The notes: generated by a model from the letters alone, not told the origin. Positions 1 to 11,570 are shown, counted from the stretch's first letter. The stretch: DNA of 64,000 nucleotides from Trichopria drosophilae (GCA_030407085.1 CM059587.1:38014501-38078500); one strand, 5' to 3'. Program-made: numbers and translations.

Positions 1-1722
1 GATCTTTTTTTTCCTTTTTTTCAATTACATTTAAAAAGTATAACATTTATTATTTTGAACTAAATCATTTATACAACCTAGCAATAAATTGCGGGTTAGT
101 TGTATCGTAGAAGGTTAATTTAAGTATCCGTCAAAATGGATGAGAACTTGTCTTGTAATATCAAAAGTCGTTTATCTACCAGCAGACTAAGGAGAGTGTG
201 ATGGCGGCAGAGTCAAGATTGCTCGCCGAGGGATCGAAACTTATCTACTTGTCCAACTAGATTTGGTGCAACCCCACTCACCTTATCCAGCCGAAACAAC
301 TTGGCTGAAGTTTGTTCAACTTCATAGGACGAGCGATTCTGGAATCGGTATCTATGCTTCGGGGTTAATATCAGAGAGTAAGTACTTTCAGGAATACGAT
401 TATGATAACGATCTGCGTTTGATCTCAATTTGGTTTTGACAGAAAAGAGGTTGTAAGGTCTGACGTAGTTAAAACAATATCATGTCTGTGTCAGTTTCAC
501 ATAAAAGTCGCATTAAGAAATTAGCTTAGTATTAAGACTGAACTTTGATTAATCTTCCATGCTTTTAAAATGTTATTGTGTCACACAGATGCATCTTCAG
601 ATTCAATCATTTCTGTGAATAGGATTTGTAAACGATGTAATTAAGGCAAGCAACGCGGGGTGCCTTGATATTCTGTAAAGAGTAATCATCAGCGTAGAAA
701 AAGCCAATGAATCGTCGGAACAATGAACCCGCCCGTGTCGACAGTCACACCAGTGGGGTAAAACGTTCGACTGTGTAGCTGACAGTTGGAATGAACATCT
801 TTTTGTAGAGGGCTTCCTTACGGAGTCTGGCCCAGGCTTCTTTCGGTAATTTAGCAACGTCTGAACCGATTGTTGTCATCAATTACATTTTGTTAATCAT
901 CTACCAAGAGAAGTAAACATTGATAGATTTTCATCCAATACAGTAAGATTTCGAACATATTTTGTGCCTTCAGTATACGGAGGCTTGGTGAAGCTCACAG
1001 TCGGGCCGTCGCTTCATGTGACGATGTTGTCTGAGTGCAGTCACCCCCTGATTGAACTCTCCTACTATGTGGCTACAGAATCTACATAGGTATACAGCTT
1101 CCGCTAGTGCGGATCACTCTACTAGCATTCGCGTCAAGGCGAGGCTTTGTGGGTCGCGTCGAGGCGGGCGACCGGAGATTACAATGGCATCTCCTCCAGA
1201 TTAGCATATGAATTACGACCTCCCAGACTCAGCACCTCCACTTCTGTTCTTGGCTTGCAGTAGATCCGTGTCCAAAATATACAGCTTGGTAGATAAAAAG
1301 AAATATACAGACGACAATCTTTTATCATACTGATGGCGACGTTATTTTCTAGATATTATCATGGACCGTTGTAATCATCAGTTCAATATCCCGGTACTCA
1401 TGAAGTGGCATCTGTCGCTATTTCACGCGGATTTTTAATCTGAGAATGTTAAAGGAGGAATTGTGAGATAAGTTCTTTTGGGATTTCAAGAGCACTGGTA
1501 ACTCTTGAGAGGGTTTTCAACTTGTAGTAGTTTTGTAACATGGCTGTCTTTCTCGTGATGATCGTACTATATCTTATACATTTACAACTACATATAGTAT
1601 TGATATTTTTATGAGGATATCTTAATTATACTAATTCGGTTAATAAAAGTTATTATCTAAGATATCGACTCCGAAACTCAGGCGACTCTGAAATAAATTT
1701 ATTGTGAATAATATTGGGGGCT

Positions 1723-1843
1723 CGATCGTGTATCACTTCTGAAGGTCAACATTTTTTCTCATTTAATAACGTTTAAGATACAACATGGAAGCAATTCATT
1801 GATCTGAAGACTTTATGTAAATCCGTTACTAGATACACGATCG
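1723..1843. repeat. Short inverted repeat in the intron near the CELF exon
   Basis: CGATCGTGTATC at 1723-1734 is the exact reverse complement of GATACACGATCG at 1832-1843, with 97 bases between. It sits 140-260 bases downstream of the exon in the transcription direction, so it could form an intronic stem. Confidence 0.6.
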
Positions 1844-1976
1844 TGCCACAGCTGACTGGGGTCGGATTATATTCTCACACATGACAGCGACGTCTGGAAG
1901 TAAACTCTGTCAACGTTAATCGGATAAACTTTATGTCGTCACGGTCGACATTTCTAATATAGGATCGATAGCTTGT

Positions 1977-1982
1977 TCTCAC
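1977..1982 (-). promoter_or_regulatory. 5' splice site (donor) of the CELF exon
   Basis: The exon ends ...GGAG and the intron begins GTGAGA on the minus strand, close to the GTRAGT consensus. It leaves one base (G), which would join AG of the next exon to give GAG (Glu) as in family members with RG-E-DRK. Confidence 0.88.
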
Positions 1983-2031
1983 CTCCGCGGTTTTCACTGT
2001 CCGCCGGCTTCACTTGAATAGCACGGTTCAT
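1983..2031 (-). CDS. bru3: Internal 49-bp exon of a CELF/Bruno RNA-binding protein (Bruno-3 class)
   Basis: Read on the minus strand, the exon encodes MNRAIQVKPADSENRG plus one base of the next codon (16 codons + 1 = 49 bases). This matches the conserved end of RRM1 and the linker to RRM2 in CELF3-6/Bruno-3 proteins (family form MNRPIQVKPADSE-RG, followed by EDRKLFVGML). The CELF1/2 and Bruno-1 class instead has MHHPIQMKPADSE. From memory, vertebrate CELF genes also carry a 49-nt exon here, with the same phase. A pyrimidine-rich acceptor ending in CAG precedes it and a GTGAG donor follows. Family function is binding of GU-rich RNA in alternative splicing, translation and decay. One oddity is Ala (GCT) where Pro (CCN) is usual. 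No other exon of the gene was found here. Confidence 0.93.
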
Positions 2032-2056
2032 CTGAAAACAAAGAAAAAGAACGTTA
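2032..2056 (-). promoter_or_regulatory. 3' splice site (acceptor) of the CELF exon
   Basis: On the minus strand the bases before the exon read TTCTTTTTCTTTGTTTTCAG: a long uninterrupted pyrimidine-rich tract ending in the invariant AG directly before ATG AAC. This is a strong acceptor and the main reason to treat the exon as real and transcribed right to left. Confidence 0.9.
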
Positions 2057-4258
2057 TCTTACAATGTATTATAGAATCTGAAGGATCATCTATAGTATTA
2101 TTAAATATACAGTGTTTCGAAATATTAAGTTATAACTGTAATAAACACGTGGAAGAAAGTGACAAATGTTAATTAAACGACAAATGTAGAGAACAAAGGG
2201 CCCAATATTAACAGTGGTCGATTCATCAAGATTCCCGTCGCCGGTGTACGTCACTATTTGTTCAGTTTGGTTGGTGTCCGGTCGGTGTATCGTCACGCGT
2301 CTACTCCTTGTCACTCCTGCCCCCTCTCAAACACCATTTGCACTAAAGAGGTTTCTGCTGCTGACAGGTTGAGCAGGATACTAGGGAATATAGAGGATAG
2401 AAATATGACTTGGGTGATAGGATAGCTTGGAGCCCTTATGCCCCCTCCCCTTTCAATTCGCGTGATTATGGGAGAATGATGTAACGTACATACATGCTTG
2501 TTTGCATACATCGGAAAATTAAATGAGCTTAGTAGATAGAACCGTGTAAAGTCATGTAAGTGGCACTAACCGTATAAGCATTGTCTGCCTTTTAAGTAGA
2601 CTTCTTATAATCATTGAAATCTTCCAACCTATAGGTTAGCATCAAAGGACAGGTATTGTTTTATTAATGTAATTTGCATGCTTACGAAACATTTCATGCG
2701 ATGGAAAATAATATTCACTTTGAATCTTTAGAAAGGGGTATTTTGCAATTGCTAGGTATTCTGTAACGCAGATTTAAGCAAGTCCTTCATCACGTAAACC
2801 TCTTACATTTTCCGGTTCGCTGATCTTGTTAAATAATTATTTGATAGTCTCGGAGTACCGGTAAATTTTGCCCAGTTCGCTATTCATTTTGAGGAAAGTT
2901 ATGAGAGAAGGGAGGGGTAATTGCATCATTACAACCCATGCCTAAGAGGGGTATTCACTGGCAATTATACATTTATTATTCCAACGCTGTAACGTTTATA
3001 CCGGCTATCTGAGTTTCTCGAAGGCAATGAAGAAGGAAACTGAAAAGCGAGAAAGACAGGAAACGATGAGAGCACGAGCGAAAGAGACAGAGTATACGCG
3101 CTAGGTCACTTTAAGTACCGTCCGCCGGCCAGGAAATTAAACTTTGAGTCAGGTATTAGCCATTAGGCGTTTGTTGTCGACCTCGTTGTCAGGGGAACCA
3201 CGTGTACGTAGATACCGGAACTGAGATACGCCACCCTTTCCCGCCGCCTCTCCAGCAAATGCATCGTGTAAATGTCACCTACGGCCCTCTCGGGACGTGT
3301 TTCAGTCAAAACCGACAGACTAGCAAACGCTAAAATAATGGTGACAGCGAGCTTCGACAAATTGCTTAAACGTTTGTTAACATAACCGTTTGTCCTCCTT
3401 ACCATGTTCCAATGTTTCATCAACTAACTTTCCGACTATATTAGGTCATTTCCAAACAATATACGTGTAAACTAGACCCGAATACTTAAAGTTATTATAT
3501 TTCATCTTAATTGATCTTCGAACTCGTGCCGAATATGCGTTTCATCAGCGAAAGCGCTTTGAAAATCGATTCCTTTGAGAGACACCACTCAAGATGGATG
3601 GCAATAATTAAATGTCCTTACCGAGGATCGCAAATATTAACATACCCACTGGTATATTCTAAGCAATTAATTAAGTCCGATTATCTATGTATTTAGGGGG
3701 AAGCAACACACAGACATGTTGTCAGTTTTACCAATGATTAAGCCAGTTACGACACAAGACATTACAATGAAGTTTAAAAAGAGTCCCAATACTGTAAAGG
3801 GAATTTTAAATCCAATAGCATTGACAATTTAAAAATTTGAAGCATTTTAATGCGGAATTCCTCCTATTGCGTGGTCATGATTGTTCCTTGTCGGAAGGAA
3901 GTTGTAAAATTATTCTTGCGAAAGTCAACCTGTTCTCACAACACAACATTAATCTTCTAATCTGTAGAACATTCCAAAGCAAATGCAGTTCTCCGTTCAC
4001 ACCGGATCACTACGTAGCAGAGGATGAGCTTTCTAGCGGATTAGATCTAAATGGATTCTGGGTGAGCTCATTGGCGAATTAATTGAAACTCGGAATTAAT
4101 TCTGCAGCGCGACAATTGATAGGTATCTGATGATGATTGCGAATTACGCGTTGTTTAGTACGAGGGACACAATGTTGATAGGTGATTAAATTTGAATTCG
4201 AATTATAAATATGTAATTCGAATATAAGTACCATTATCATTATTCCAAAGCGACCACT
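2057..4258. other. Non-coding interval, mixed composition
   Basis: Apart from the doubtful frame at 3163-3423, I see no supported gene or repeat. The 2200-2460 stretch is GC-richer without a recognisable protein in any frame. Confidence 0.6.
3163..3423 (-). CDS. Unrecognised small ORF with N-terminal hydrophobic stretch (doubtful)
   Basis: An 86-codon frame starts with two Met codons. It has a basic N-terminus, then a hydrophobic segment around residues 26-39 (LAVTIILAFASLSVL), then a charged region rich in Arg (LLERRRERVAYL). That layout would suit a small secreted peptide. The segment is GC-richer than its surroundings, and splice-like AG and GT dinucleotides lie inside it. I do not recognise the product. 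A chance frame, or an unidentified alternative exon of the minus-strand gene, is equally possible. Confidence 0.15.
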   Translation of the reverse strand: MMKHWNMVRRTNGYVNKRLSNLSKLAVTIILAFASLSVLTETRPERAVGDIYTMHLLERRRERVAYLSSGIYVHVVPLTTRSTTNA

Positions 4259-5039
4259 ACACAGGTCAACATGTTTTGATGTTGGGAAGTTGTGGGTCAC
4301 TTCCGACGTAATTTTGTGCGTAGAATCAGAATCCGACGTCAGAAGTGGCCCATCACGTTAGGATTTCGAGATATTTGAGGTTATTTACTCGAAAAAACGC
4401 GTTTTTTTTTCTATTTTTGAGGTCGTGTACAGAAGACACATTTTTTGGAGGTTTTCCTTTCGTTGGATCATGTGGTACTACTCTTTTTCTTGAATATGGA
4501 TGCGCAGAATTCCTTTACGACTTTTCTTTACCAAGATACGCCAATTTGAAATTACGATATACATGTAAACAAATTTACCTTGAAATGCTCTTGGAGAACA
4601 AGCTCAAGGTCAAATTCAATGTCATGAAACCTATACAAATATAAACAACTATATAAAATATGGATACTAATAACTAAAATCACGTTTCAGTATTGTGACT
4701 GTTTTTTGATAACGTTAACGGAATATATCTCGTAATTTCAAAATGGCCGTAACTTTGTAAGAAAAAATCTTAGTTGATCGAATAAAGCCTCATTTTGAAG
4801 GGCAAAGGTAGTATTAAAAGATGCAAATAGTACAGAAGGCCAAAAAAGATTGTTGCGTCCTGTAGGTAACCTCAAACATAGCAAACGCGTTTTTCGAATA
4901 CATGACCTCAAATATCTCAAAAACCAGACGTGATGGGCCAATTCTGACTGCGAGTTTGGATTATACGCATACAATTACGTCGGAAATGACCCACAGTTTC
5001 CCAACAACATCCAAGACCCCCTTTTTTGTATACCTGTGT
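4259..5039. mobile_element. Fold-back DNA transposon (non-autonomous), copy 1 of a two-copy family
   Basis: The ends are inverted copies: the left end begins ACACAGGTCAACATG and the right end, reverse-complemented, begins ACACAGGTATAC. Both continue through a shared GGGAA-TGTGGGTCA block, a GTCAGAA-TGGCCCATCACGT block and a CTCGAAAAACGCG-like block. Arms are at least 143-155 bp (4259-4401 and 4885-5039), and weaker complementarity continues inward almost to the centre. Open frames inside (4345-4644 plus, 4738-4974 minus) are the two arms read in opposite directions, not genes. A related element lies at 46983-47720. No clear target-site duplication could be assigned, so the superfamily is undetermined. 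Confidence 0.88.
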
Positions 5040-6023
5040 TATTGATCAATTGATTTTTTCTGGAAAAATTCACCTTTTATCACGCGTCATAAAAGTTTGC
5101 TTTTATGTCAACATTAAAATGAAACTAACCTCACTCCGTGGAAGAATGCTTGAGCAATCGCACGTAATTAAATAAGATTTAGTGGAGTTTAATCCAATTA
5201 CGATTGGCTCCTTTTTGGCCATTAAGTACACCCATAATCTATAAATAAAAACGAGGAACCGAATGGGAGATCATAAATATGTTGCGTTATCAACGTAAGG
5301 TTTGGTTTTCGGTGGTGTGGAGAAACTCGTGAGAAGTTTGGACGGGCATTAAATGCCAAGCGTTATCCGCTCCTGTTCCTCGCAAAGTGGCGGCGGGCGC
5401 CGGTGGTTTCTCGGTGCAAACAGTGGAGGAAAATCCAAGCGATTCGATTACCGCATCGGTCACGAATTTACGAGGGTCTTTGGCGCCGCTTTGCAGCGCT
5501 ACCAGTTCTGAAGCGACGGACGCGGGACTCTCGTGTGGGGAACGATAAACGCTTCCGCTTCGCGAGTTTGAATTAAATCCTATGATTTATTTGGCCCTTA
5601 TACTTTTACGTCGCTCTCTTAAGTTCAAATGGATTTCGAGTGCAAAAGATTTTATTTTTGGTCTCGCGCACGTAGGTGCTGAATTGCCCGCGACTGCTGC
5701 ACTTTTGTATTCCTGAGGTTACGTTCATGGCAGTAGTTTCCTTCCTTGCACTTCCTTATCGTCGACATTTCGAAAATTCTATTATTTGGTGGTTCGTGTC
5801 GAATTTAAGAATCCGCGAAGAGCAACAGTTAAACCGGAATTTATTACGTTTATTCTGTGGCGTTTCAACAAGTACCAACTTGCCACCTGTATCCAGACAT
5901 TTTATGACATTGGGCAGTTTTACTTGATCATATTTATACCGTTTTAGTTGATCTCATCCGCATTGCTTTCAGCTCAAAATTATCTGTCGATTTCCGTCGA
6001 GAAAATAGCAAAAAAACTACTAT
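5040..6023. other. Non-coding interval with a CpG-rich block
   Basis: About 5335-5575 is distinctly richer in G, C and CpG than its surroundings (GGCGGGCGCCGG and similar). No frame gives a recognisable protein. It could be an enhancer or an unrecognised exon; I infer nothing firmer. Confidence 0.45.
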
Positions 6024-6296
6024 CCCGAGTAGAAATATCTGGATTTGACCCCAATAGAAACAAGGCCCGAGACGGGATATGGCCTGGTTAACCTGATTAA
6101 AAATTCGATTCGGATTTCCTTCGAATTCTGAATACAACCAGGGTAACCTGTTCAGGATCCGATCATAGCCCGGTTAGGATCTCAAATCCGGCCGGGCTGA
6201 AGTCGGGTAAGCGTGACAAGCCCGGCCGGATCCCGGATACAACCAGGATAACCCGAATTGATTCCGGCCAGAGCCCGGTCGCAATTTCTACTCGGG
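6024..6296. mobile_element. MITE with CCCGAGTAGAAAT terminal inverted repeats, copy 1
   Basis: The element begins CCCGAGTAGAAAT and ends with its exact reverse complement ATTTCTACTCGGG. The interior is built of nested palindromes: ATCCGGCCGGGC at 6186-6197 pairs exactly with GCCCGGCCGGAT at 6220-6231, and GGTTAACC/GGTAACC-type motifs recur. It is much more GC-rich than its flanks. A shorter relative is at 63814-63892. There is no coding capacity and no confident target-site duplication. Confidence 0.85.
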
Positions 6297-9200
6297 ATTA
6301 ACACAAAAATGTTGTCTCTTTTTTCTTATGACTTATTTTGAACTATGAAGTGGATGTTTAGGTTCAATTATTGAAGTTCCCTCAATCATGTAATCAGCAG
6401 GTTTCATCTTTTGAAGTAATTAATTGGCCTCATATTATCTACCATGTGATCAGTATCATTTTCGTGGGAGTTTAAAGAATGTTGGTAAATCTCTATGAGC
6501 TAAGAGAGTAGGCCCTGATATAAATGTCCGAAACTGGTGGCGATGATGAGGATATTATGGAAAATTGAGGAAACAGGAATTCGAGTCAAGGTCATGTAGA
6601 TATGATCAGAAATGCTTGCAAGCATGAACATATTACGAAGGATTGTTCAAGCCGGAATCCTCGGAGGAAGTTCATTTCCGGGACAGGGACAGGATATTGC
6701 GTGCTAGAGTCGGACTACCTAATGCAGGTACGTCATAAGATACGGAGGATGAGGTGCTGAGGGAATCGGGATTGATGGGCCGTGCGGAGGCAACGCGGCC
6801 CTGTGGCAGCTTCTATTACCGTGAGGTTATGCGTTGGCACATTCATGTGTGCTACTGCATTAATTGATGCACAGCTCAGCATCAACACCAGCTCCGCCCG
6901 TCTCGTGAGAACCCGTCATGTGCTACACGCCCTCCCAGCTTCCCCAATATATACAACTCCGGAGGTCATGCCGGAGTTATCACGTCTTGCCTTTTTTTCA
7001 TCATCACTTAGGTCAGAACAAAAATGTTATTCCCAAATTAACTCCGTTTATTTACGATACTTGATATTTGCCTCAAAATTTAATCTGGCCCATTTCAATA
7101 ATAAGCATGCGCATCGACGTCAAAGTGTTTATTTCTTTTTGTTAAAAAAAGGACAGATACTGGTTTTGAGGAAAAAGTACGAGGAACAATTTTTACGTAA
7201 TTAAAAAAAATAACAAAATTATTTTAACGTTGAAAACTCGAAGTTGCGAGCTTGTATTTGTAGTAAAATAATTTAAGCGTACAGTTAAGCTTGCTCGCAG
7301 CCCTTCAACTGATGTATCTCGTATATTTTCCTAAAAAATTCGATTTTACAGGGTGGATTTAATTTTCCGCATGAATGTACCTTCATCAAGAGCTGGCGGA
7401 AATACCGTTTGCGGAAATATAAACAAACGATCTCGTTACAAAAACAATGCAACGGGTCAAGCTTCATGCAGATCTGTAAATAGGTAGCGATTTTATTCCC
7501 GTCGTTTAATTCAATATGTGGAGTTGATTTCAGAACCCTTAAACTTTAAAATGCATTAAAAGTCGATAGTCATAGAGTGCCGAAAATGCGCTTCACCGAC
7601 TCGAAAATTGTGGAGAATTCCGAAATAATAATAATATTACATTAACGATCAAGGCTCAAATATATTCTAGAGATTATTCGAGCGTTTTTACCGCCCGCAT
7701 GTCTGATCTCTTGTAATCACATTACACTTGCAGTATCCGCTACAAATTTTTGGATTGAAAAATAAACACAGGTGTTCGAACCATAATTGTTTACTGCCAC
7801 TCGGGGGGAAAATTCGATTTTCGAAAAAAGACAAACGCGACATTTGTTACTTTCAGAGGAAATGATTGAATGCAAAAGTAATTGCTTTGGTTTTACTTGT
7901 TTTTTATGCCAGGACTTGAGTGTATGTTTAAAAATGAACTTTTTTAACTAATGGTGGGATTTATATTATATAGTTAAATATAATACGGTTTAACATTTTA
8001 TTGTTGTTTTGATGGATACATAGAAATCGTTTTTAATTATTTTATTTAAATAAATGAAATCTCTCGTTTATGAAAATAGTTTATTAAAATAACATCAATT
8101 ATTCTGAATTAACACAAATTATTCTGATTTCTACAACGAGTTTCTGATTGTTAGTAATGTTGCACAACATTAAAATAATAGATGCGAATTCCATCTACGT
8201 TTACCAAGGCATTTATTTATCATATATTTTTCAGTTTTTTCATTGTTATATTAGTTTTATGTTTTAATTATTTTCTAGGTCAGTCGATAACAATTTTATT
8301 TTATTTGTATAAATGTGCAAGTAAAATGATCTGGTTGTGGAAAAGTTATTGAATCGTACATGTAAGAAGTATTTACAATTTTTTTAGTGGAATATGAATT
8401 GTATGCAATGAGAGCAATTTTCATATGAATTTGAACTTTCATAAATTTGTTTTAGGAAAATACGACTAAAAGTAATATCGCCATTTTATTTCACTTCATT
8501 AATTCGTTTTCAAATTGCCATGAATTCTGTTTCAGTTTGAAAGGCATAATTTTTGTCAACAATCAAATATTTTAACTTTATTTGGACTATGAAAGCCAAC
8601 TGCGATTCTGACATTTTATTCGCTTTATTAACTTAAAAAAAAACAGCTTTATTTTTTTTTTGTGATGTAAGAAATTACATTAATAAAATAGGAATTTTAT
8701 TAACCTAAAAGATCCTAAAAATAAAAATAAAAAATACTACAGAAAGTGTTATTTAAGTATCATTAATTTATGCTCCATACAAATTAAATTTTAAACGAAA
8801 ATGTTTTTGAAAATTATCATGAAATGAAGATTCGAGGCCATGCCGGATAGAAAATGTTCTGTGCAGGATATCCATTTAATTTTCACGGTACAGATTATTT
8901 TGGTCTCAAACAAAGAATGATCTGCAATGAATGAAATATAATCCTTATAAGTTTATATAAGTTTATTTACAAATTACACCAATCCATTTCTTCATTTTTC
9001 AGCGATTTTGACAATATTAATTTTGCTAATTTTAGAAGAAAAACATGGCAGTTTTAACTCTTTCTTTTTCCTTTTTTACATAACTTTTTTCTCAAAGATA
9101 ATTTAAAAATTAATTTTTTTTCTAATTGTCCTTTTTTTCTAAAATTGTATTATGAAAATCAGGGACAAAACAAAGAAAGGGTTAAAATAATTTATGCTTA

Positions 9201-11109
9201 TAGTGACATCTATTCATTAAATGCAAAAAATAAGATTTTACCTGTTGAAAGTACATCGCAGAAAAATATTAATTAACAAATATTTTCATACAAACATTTG
9301 CATACTCTAATTAAATTTCTAAAATATTTATGTTTCCTTAAATGTCTCTCATGCCTTGACCTCCCCTATTCTAGTATTTTTGGATGAGCGAATGAAGGTT
9401 TGAAATTGAAAAAGAACGAAGAAAAAAACTTCAAGATTATTAAAAAAAAAAATTATGAAATTGGATTTTAAAATGTACGACAAACAAGTTTTACCAATTA
9501 ATATAATCAATAAATAAAACAAATATAAGAAACAGATCAATCATATCGGTTTTACTAAAAATAAATAAAAATACAGAAAAGATTTTCTTTAAAAAAATTA
9601 TATTTGTTTAACACAATTTACTTAAAACTGTGAAGCTATCAAAAAAGAATCGAGAAAATGGATGTTTTTTAACAATATTTAATTTATGGCTCTGCCATAT
9701 TGCAATATATTGAAAAATATTTCTGTTGTATTTTCATGAATCGTGTTGCATTGTTTAAACAAACGAGCCGACTTCTTTAGTAATTTGGAATTTATGTCAA
9801 AAATATCAATTCTCCGCTGTTATGTATATAAATTATGGTTTGTCCACGTTTTCCATATGCATTTAAATTTTTTTATTCGCGAGTTTATTTAAAAAGATAC
9901 GTCTGTAAAATTCGTCAATAATACACAGAAGGTTTATTCATTTTGTACGAAGAAAATGTCATTCAAAATTTAAGAACTTTAGTATTTCATTTACGAAACT
10001 AAATCATGCAATGTAAACCTTTCTAAAAATATTTTGCTTGAAATAAAAAGAAGAATTTTAATTCGACATGAACAAATGAATATACGTCTTTTATATGTTT
10101 ATTATCTTGTTTATTTATTACAGAAATATAAATTTTACTTCATTTTGTCAATACGACTTTCCATCTTGAAAATCGTTGATATTTGTATTGTAAAATTGAT
10201 GAATACAAATTCAATCGGTTTCGCGCAAACCAAAATGGAAAATCACTCAAATAAAATCTGAAAGTGAAAATTCGTATTTATATATTTTTCGGTTATTTTC
10301 TCATCGAATTCAGAACTCATTCCGACAAATATTGCACTTGCTTGGTATAAAACGTGCATGAAGACCACTAAAATTATATTTGAAATTTGAATAACTTTAA
10401 AAATATTTCACGTTATATACGGATGTTAATGAAAAATTGGTCAAAATAAAATAGGAACGAACTAAAATGTTCTTTACATGGATTGCATAGAAAATGAAAG
10501 AGCACGTATGAAAGAATCGAAATTACTTCGTCTGGCAACTTTTGTAGGACGGGTCGAAGTATTGAATGTCGTAAGCTGGGTGTGGAGATTTGACTTCTCT
10601 CCCCTTGACCCAAGGCGACAAACTCATTTCTTTTATTGTGGGAATTACGTCTCAGTATAAGGGTACGGTCACATAGGGCGAAACGTTTACATTCGCCCTT
10701 TCAATAATGATTTCCTTCCTTTTTAACTTTTAAATCTTAGCTATTTTATAATAGCCTTTACCTAATGTAAGAATATTATTTCGGATGCTTACAGATTTGA
10801 TTCGGTTTACTCTAAAAATATGTTTGAGTAAATATATATTGACGTATCAAACATTCTTCTTTTTAATTTTCGAACTGGAAAAAAAAGTAAGTTTTTAGAG
10901 TATTCGCAAAACGCCAATTTCTTATATACGTAATTAATCGCATTTCACCGATTGCGAGAATGATACTGCATAGGATGGATGTGTTACATTCGCGCCACCA
11001 GACGGCAATTCGTCACATTTTCTAGTCTTTCCGTCTTTCCATTAGATTGTTCGGCCAAAATAGCCGCACTAACTGCGTCATACCGTGAATTTGAAAACGG
11101 GTTCTAAGC
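6297..11109. other. Mostly AT-rich non-coding interval
   Basis: No gene was recognised. The 6560-6990 part is GC-richer and lies in a long open frame (6782-7204, starting at GTG) with no family resemblance. From about 7500 to 10400 the sequence is strongly AT-rich with many A and T runs. The CTCF-like site at 10992-11006 is listed separately. Confidence 0.55.
10992..11006. promoter_or_regulatory. CTCF-like motif
   Basis: GCGCCACCAGACGGC resembles the CTCF core (CCACYAGRKGGC) conserved between insects and vertebrates. A related GCGCCACCAGAC is at 43949-43960 and GCGCCACCAAG ends the window at 63990-64000. Motif match only; binding is not shown. Confidence 0.3.
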
Positions 11110-11262
11110 TCACTTTTTTGCTAACAGTGATCAATCTCACTGTTATCAATACAGTGAAAATTTCACTTATATAACAATGAAATATTCACTTTAGTGGAAG
11201 TGAATGTCACTCGGAAAGCGGCATTTCACTTTAAGAAAAAGTGACATTTTCACTTTTAGTAT
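11110..11262. repeat. Cluster of TCACT/AGTGA mini-hairpins, copy 1
   Basis: About 150 bases contain TCACT and AGTGA many times in alternating orientation, forming small stems such as AACAGTGA...TCACTGTT and the palindrome AGTGAAAATTTCACT. Similar clusters occur near 57533-57615 and 63541-63668, which suggests a short dispersed repeat family rather than chance. Confidence 0.6.
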
Positions 11263-11570
11263 TTTTGAATGTATGGTCCAGGAAACCAACGAAAAAACGG
11301 GGTAACTTCGATTTTCAGGTGATAATCACTTAAAAAATGAGTTAAACGAACTTACACAAAATCGCCGAAAATAGGATTCTTTTTAATGGTAACCTGTAAT
11401 TTCTCTGACATTCTTATTCCCCTGACCAGATTAATGACTGAAAATATTACGTTAAATGGAGGCTGACAGCAATAAATATGTAAATTATTAGTGTCAGATA
11501 GCATAAATTAATATCAATAGGTCATTTTATATAAGTAATATAAACAACTGTTTGCTTGCCAAGGGTTCTC

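Larger units (their letters stand above)
1..1982 (-). other. Intron downstream of the CELF exon (part)
   Basis: I see no RRM2 exon (EDRKLFVGM...) on the minus strand and no other supported gene. The GC-richer patch around 1100-1260 has no family-like reading frame. A 12-bp perfect inverted repeat lies at 1723-1734 and 1832-1843. Intron status is inferred from the donor at 1982. Confidence 0.7.

Noticed and set aside
4345..4974. Similar MAHHV.../LAHHV... peptides on opposite strands
   Set aside because: They are the two inverted arms of one transposon read in both directions, not duplicated genes.
6782..7204. 140-codon frame on the plus strand
   Set aside because: Starts at GTG, changes composition midway into AT-rich DNA, and has no family resemblance.
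7765..7790. Possible tRNA B-box (GGTTCGAACAC on the minus strand)
   Set aside because: No A-box, no cloverleaf stems and no acceptor-stem pairing around it.
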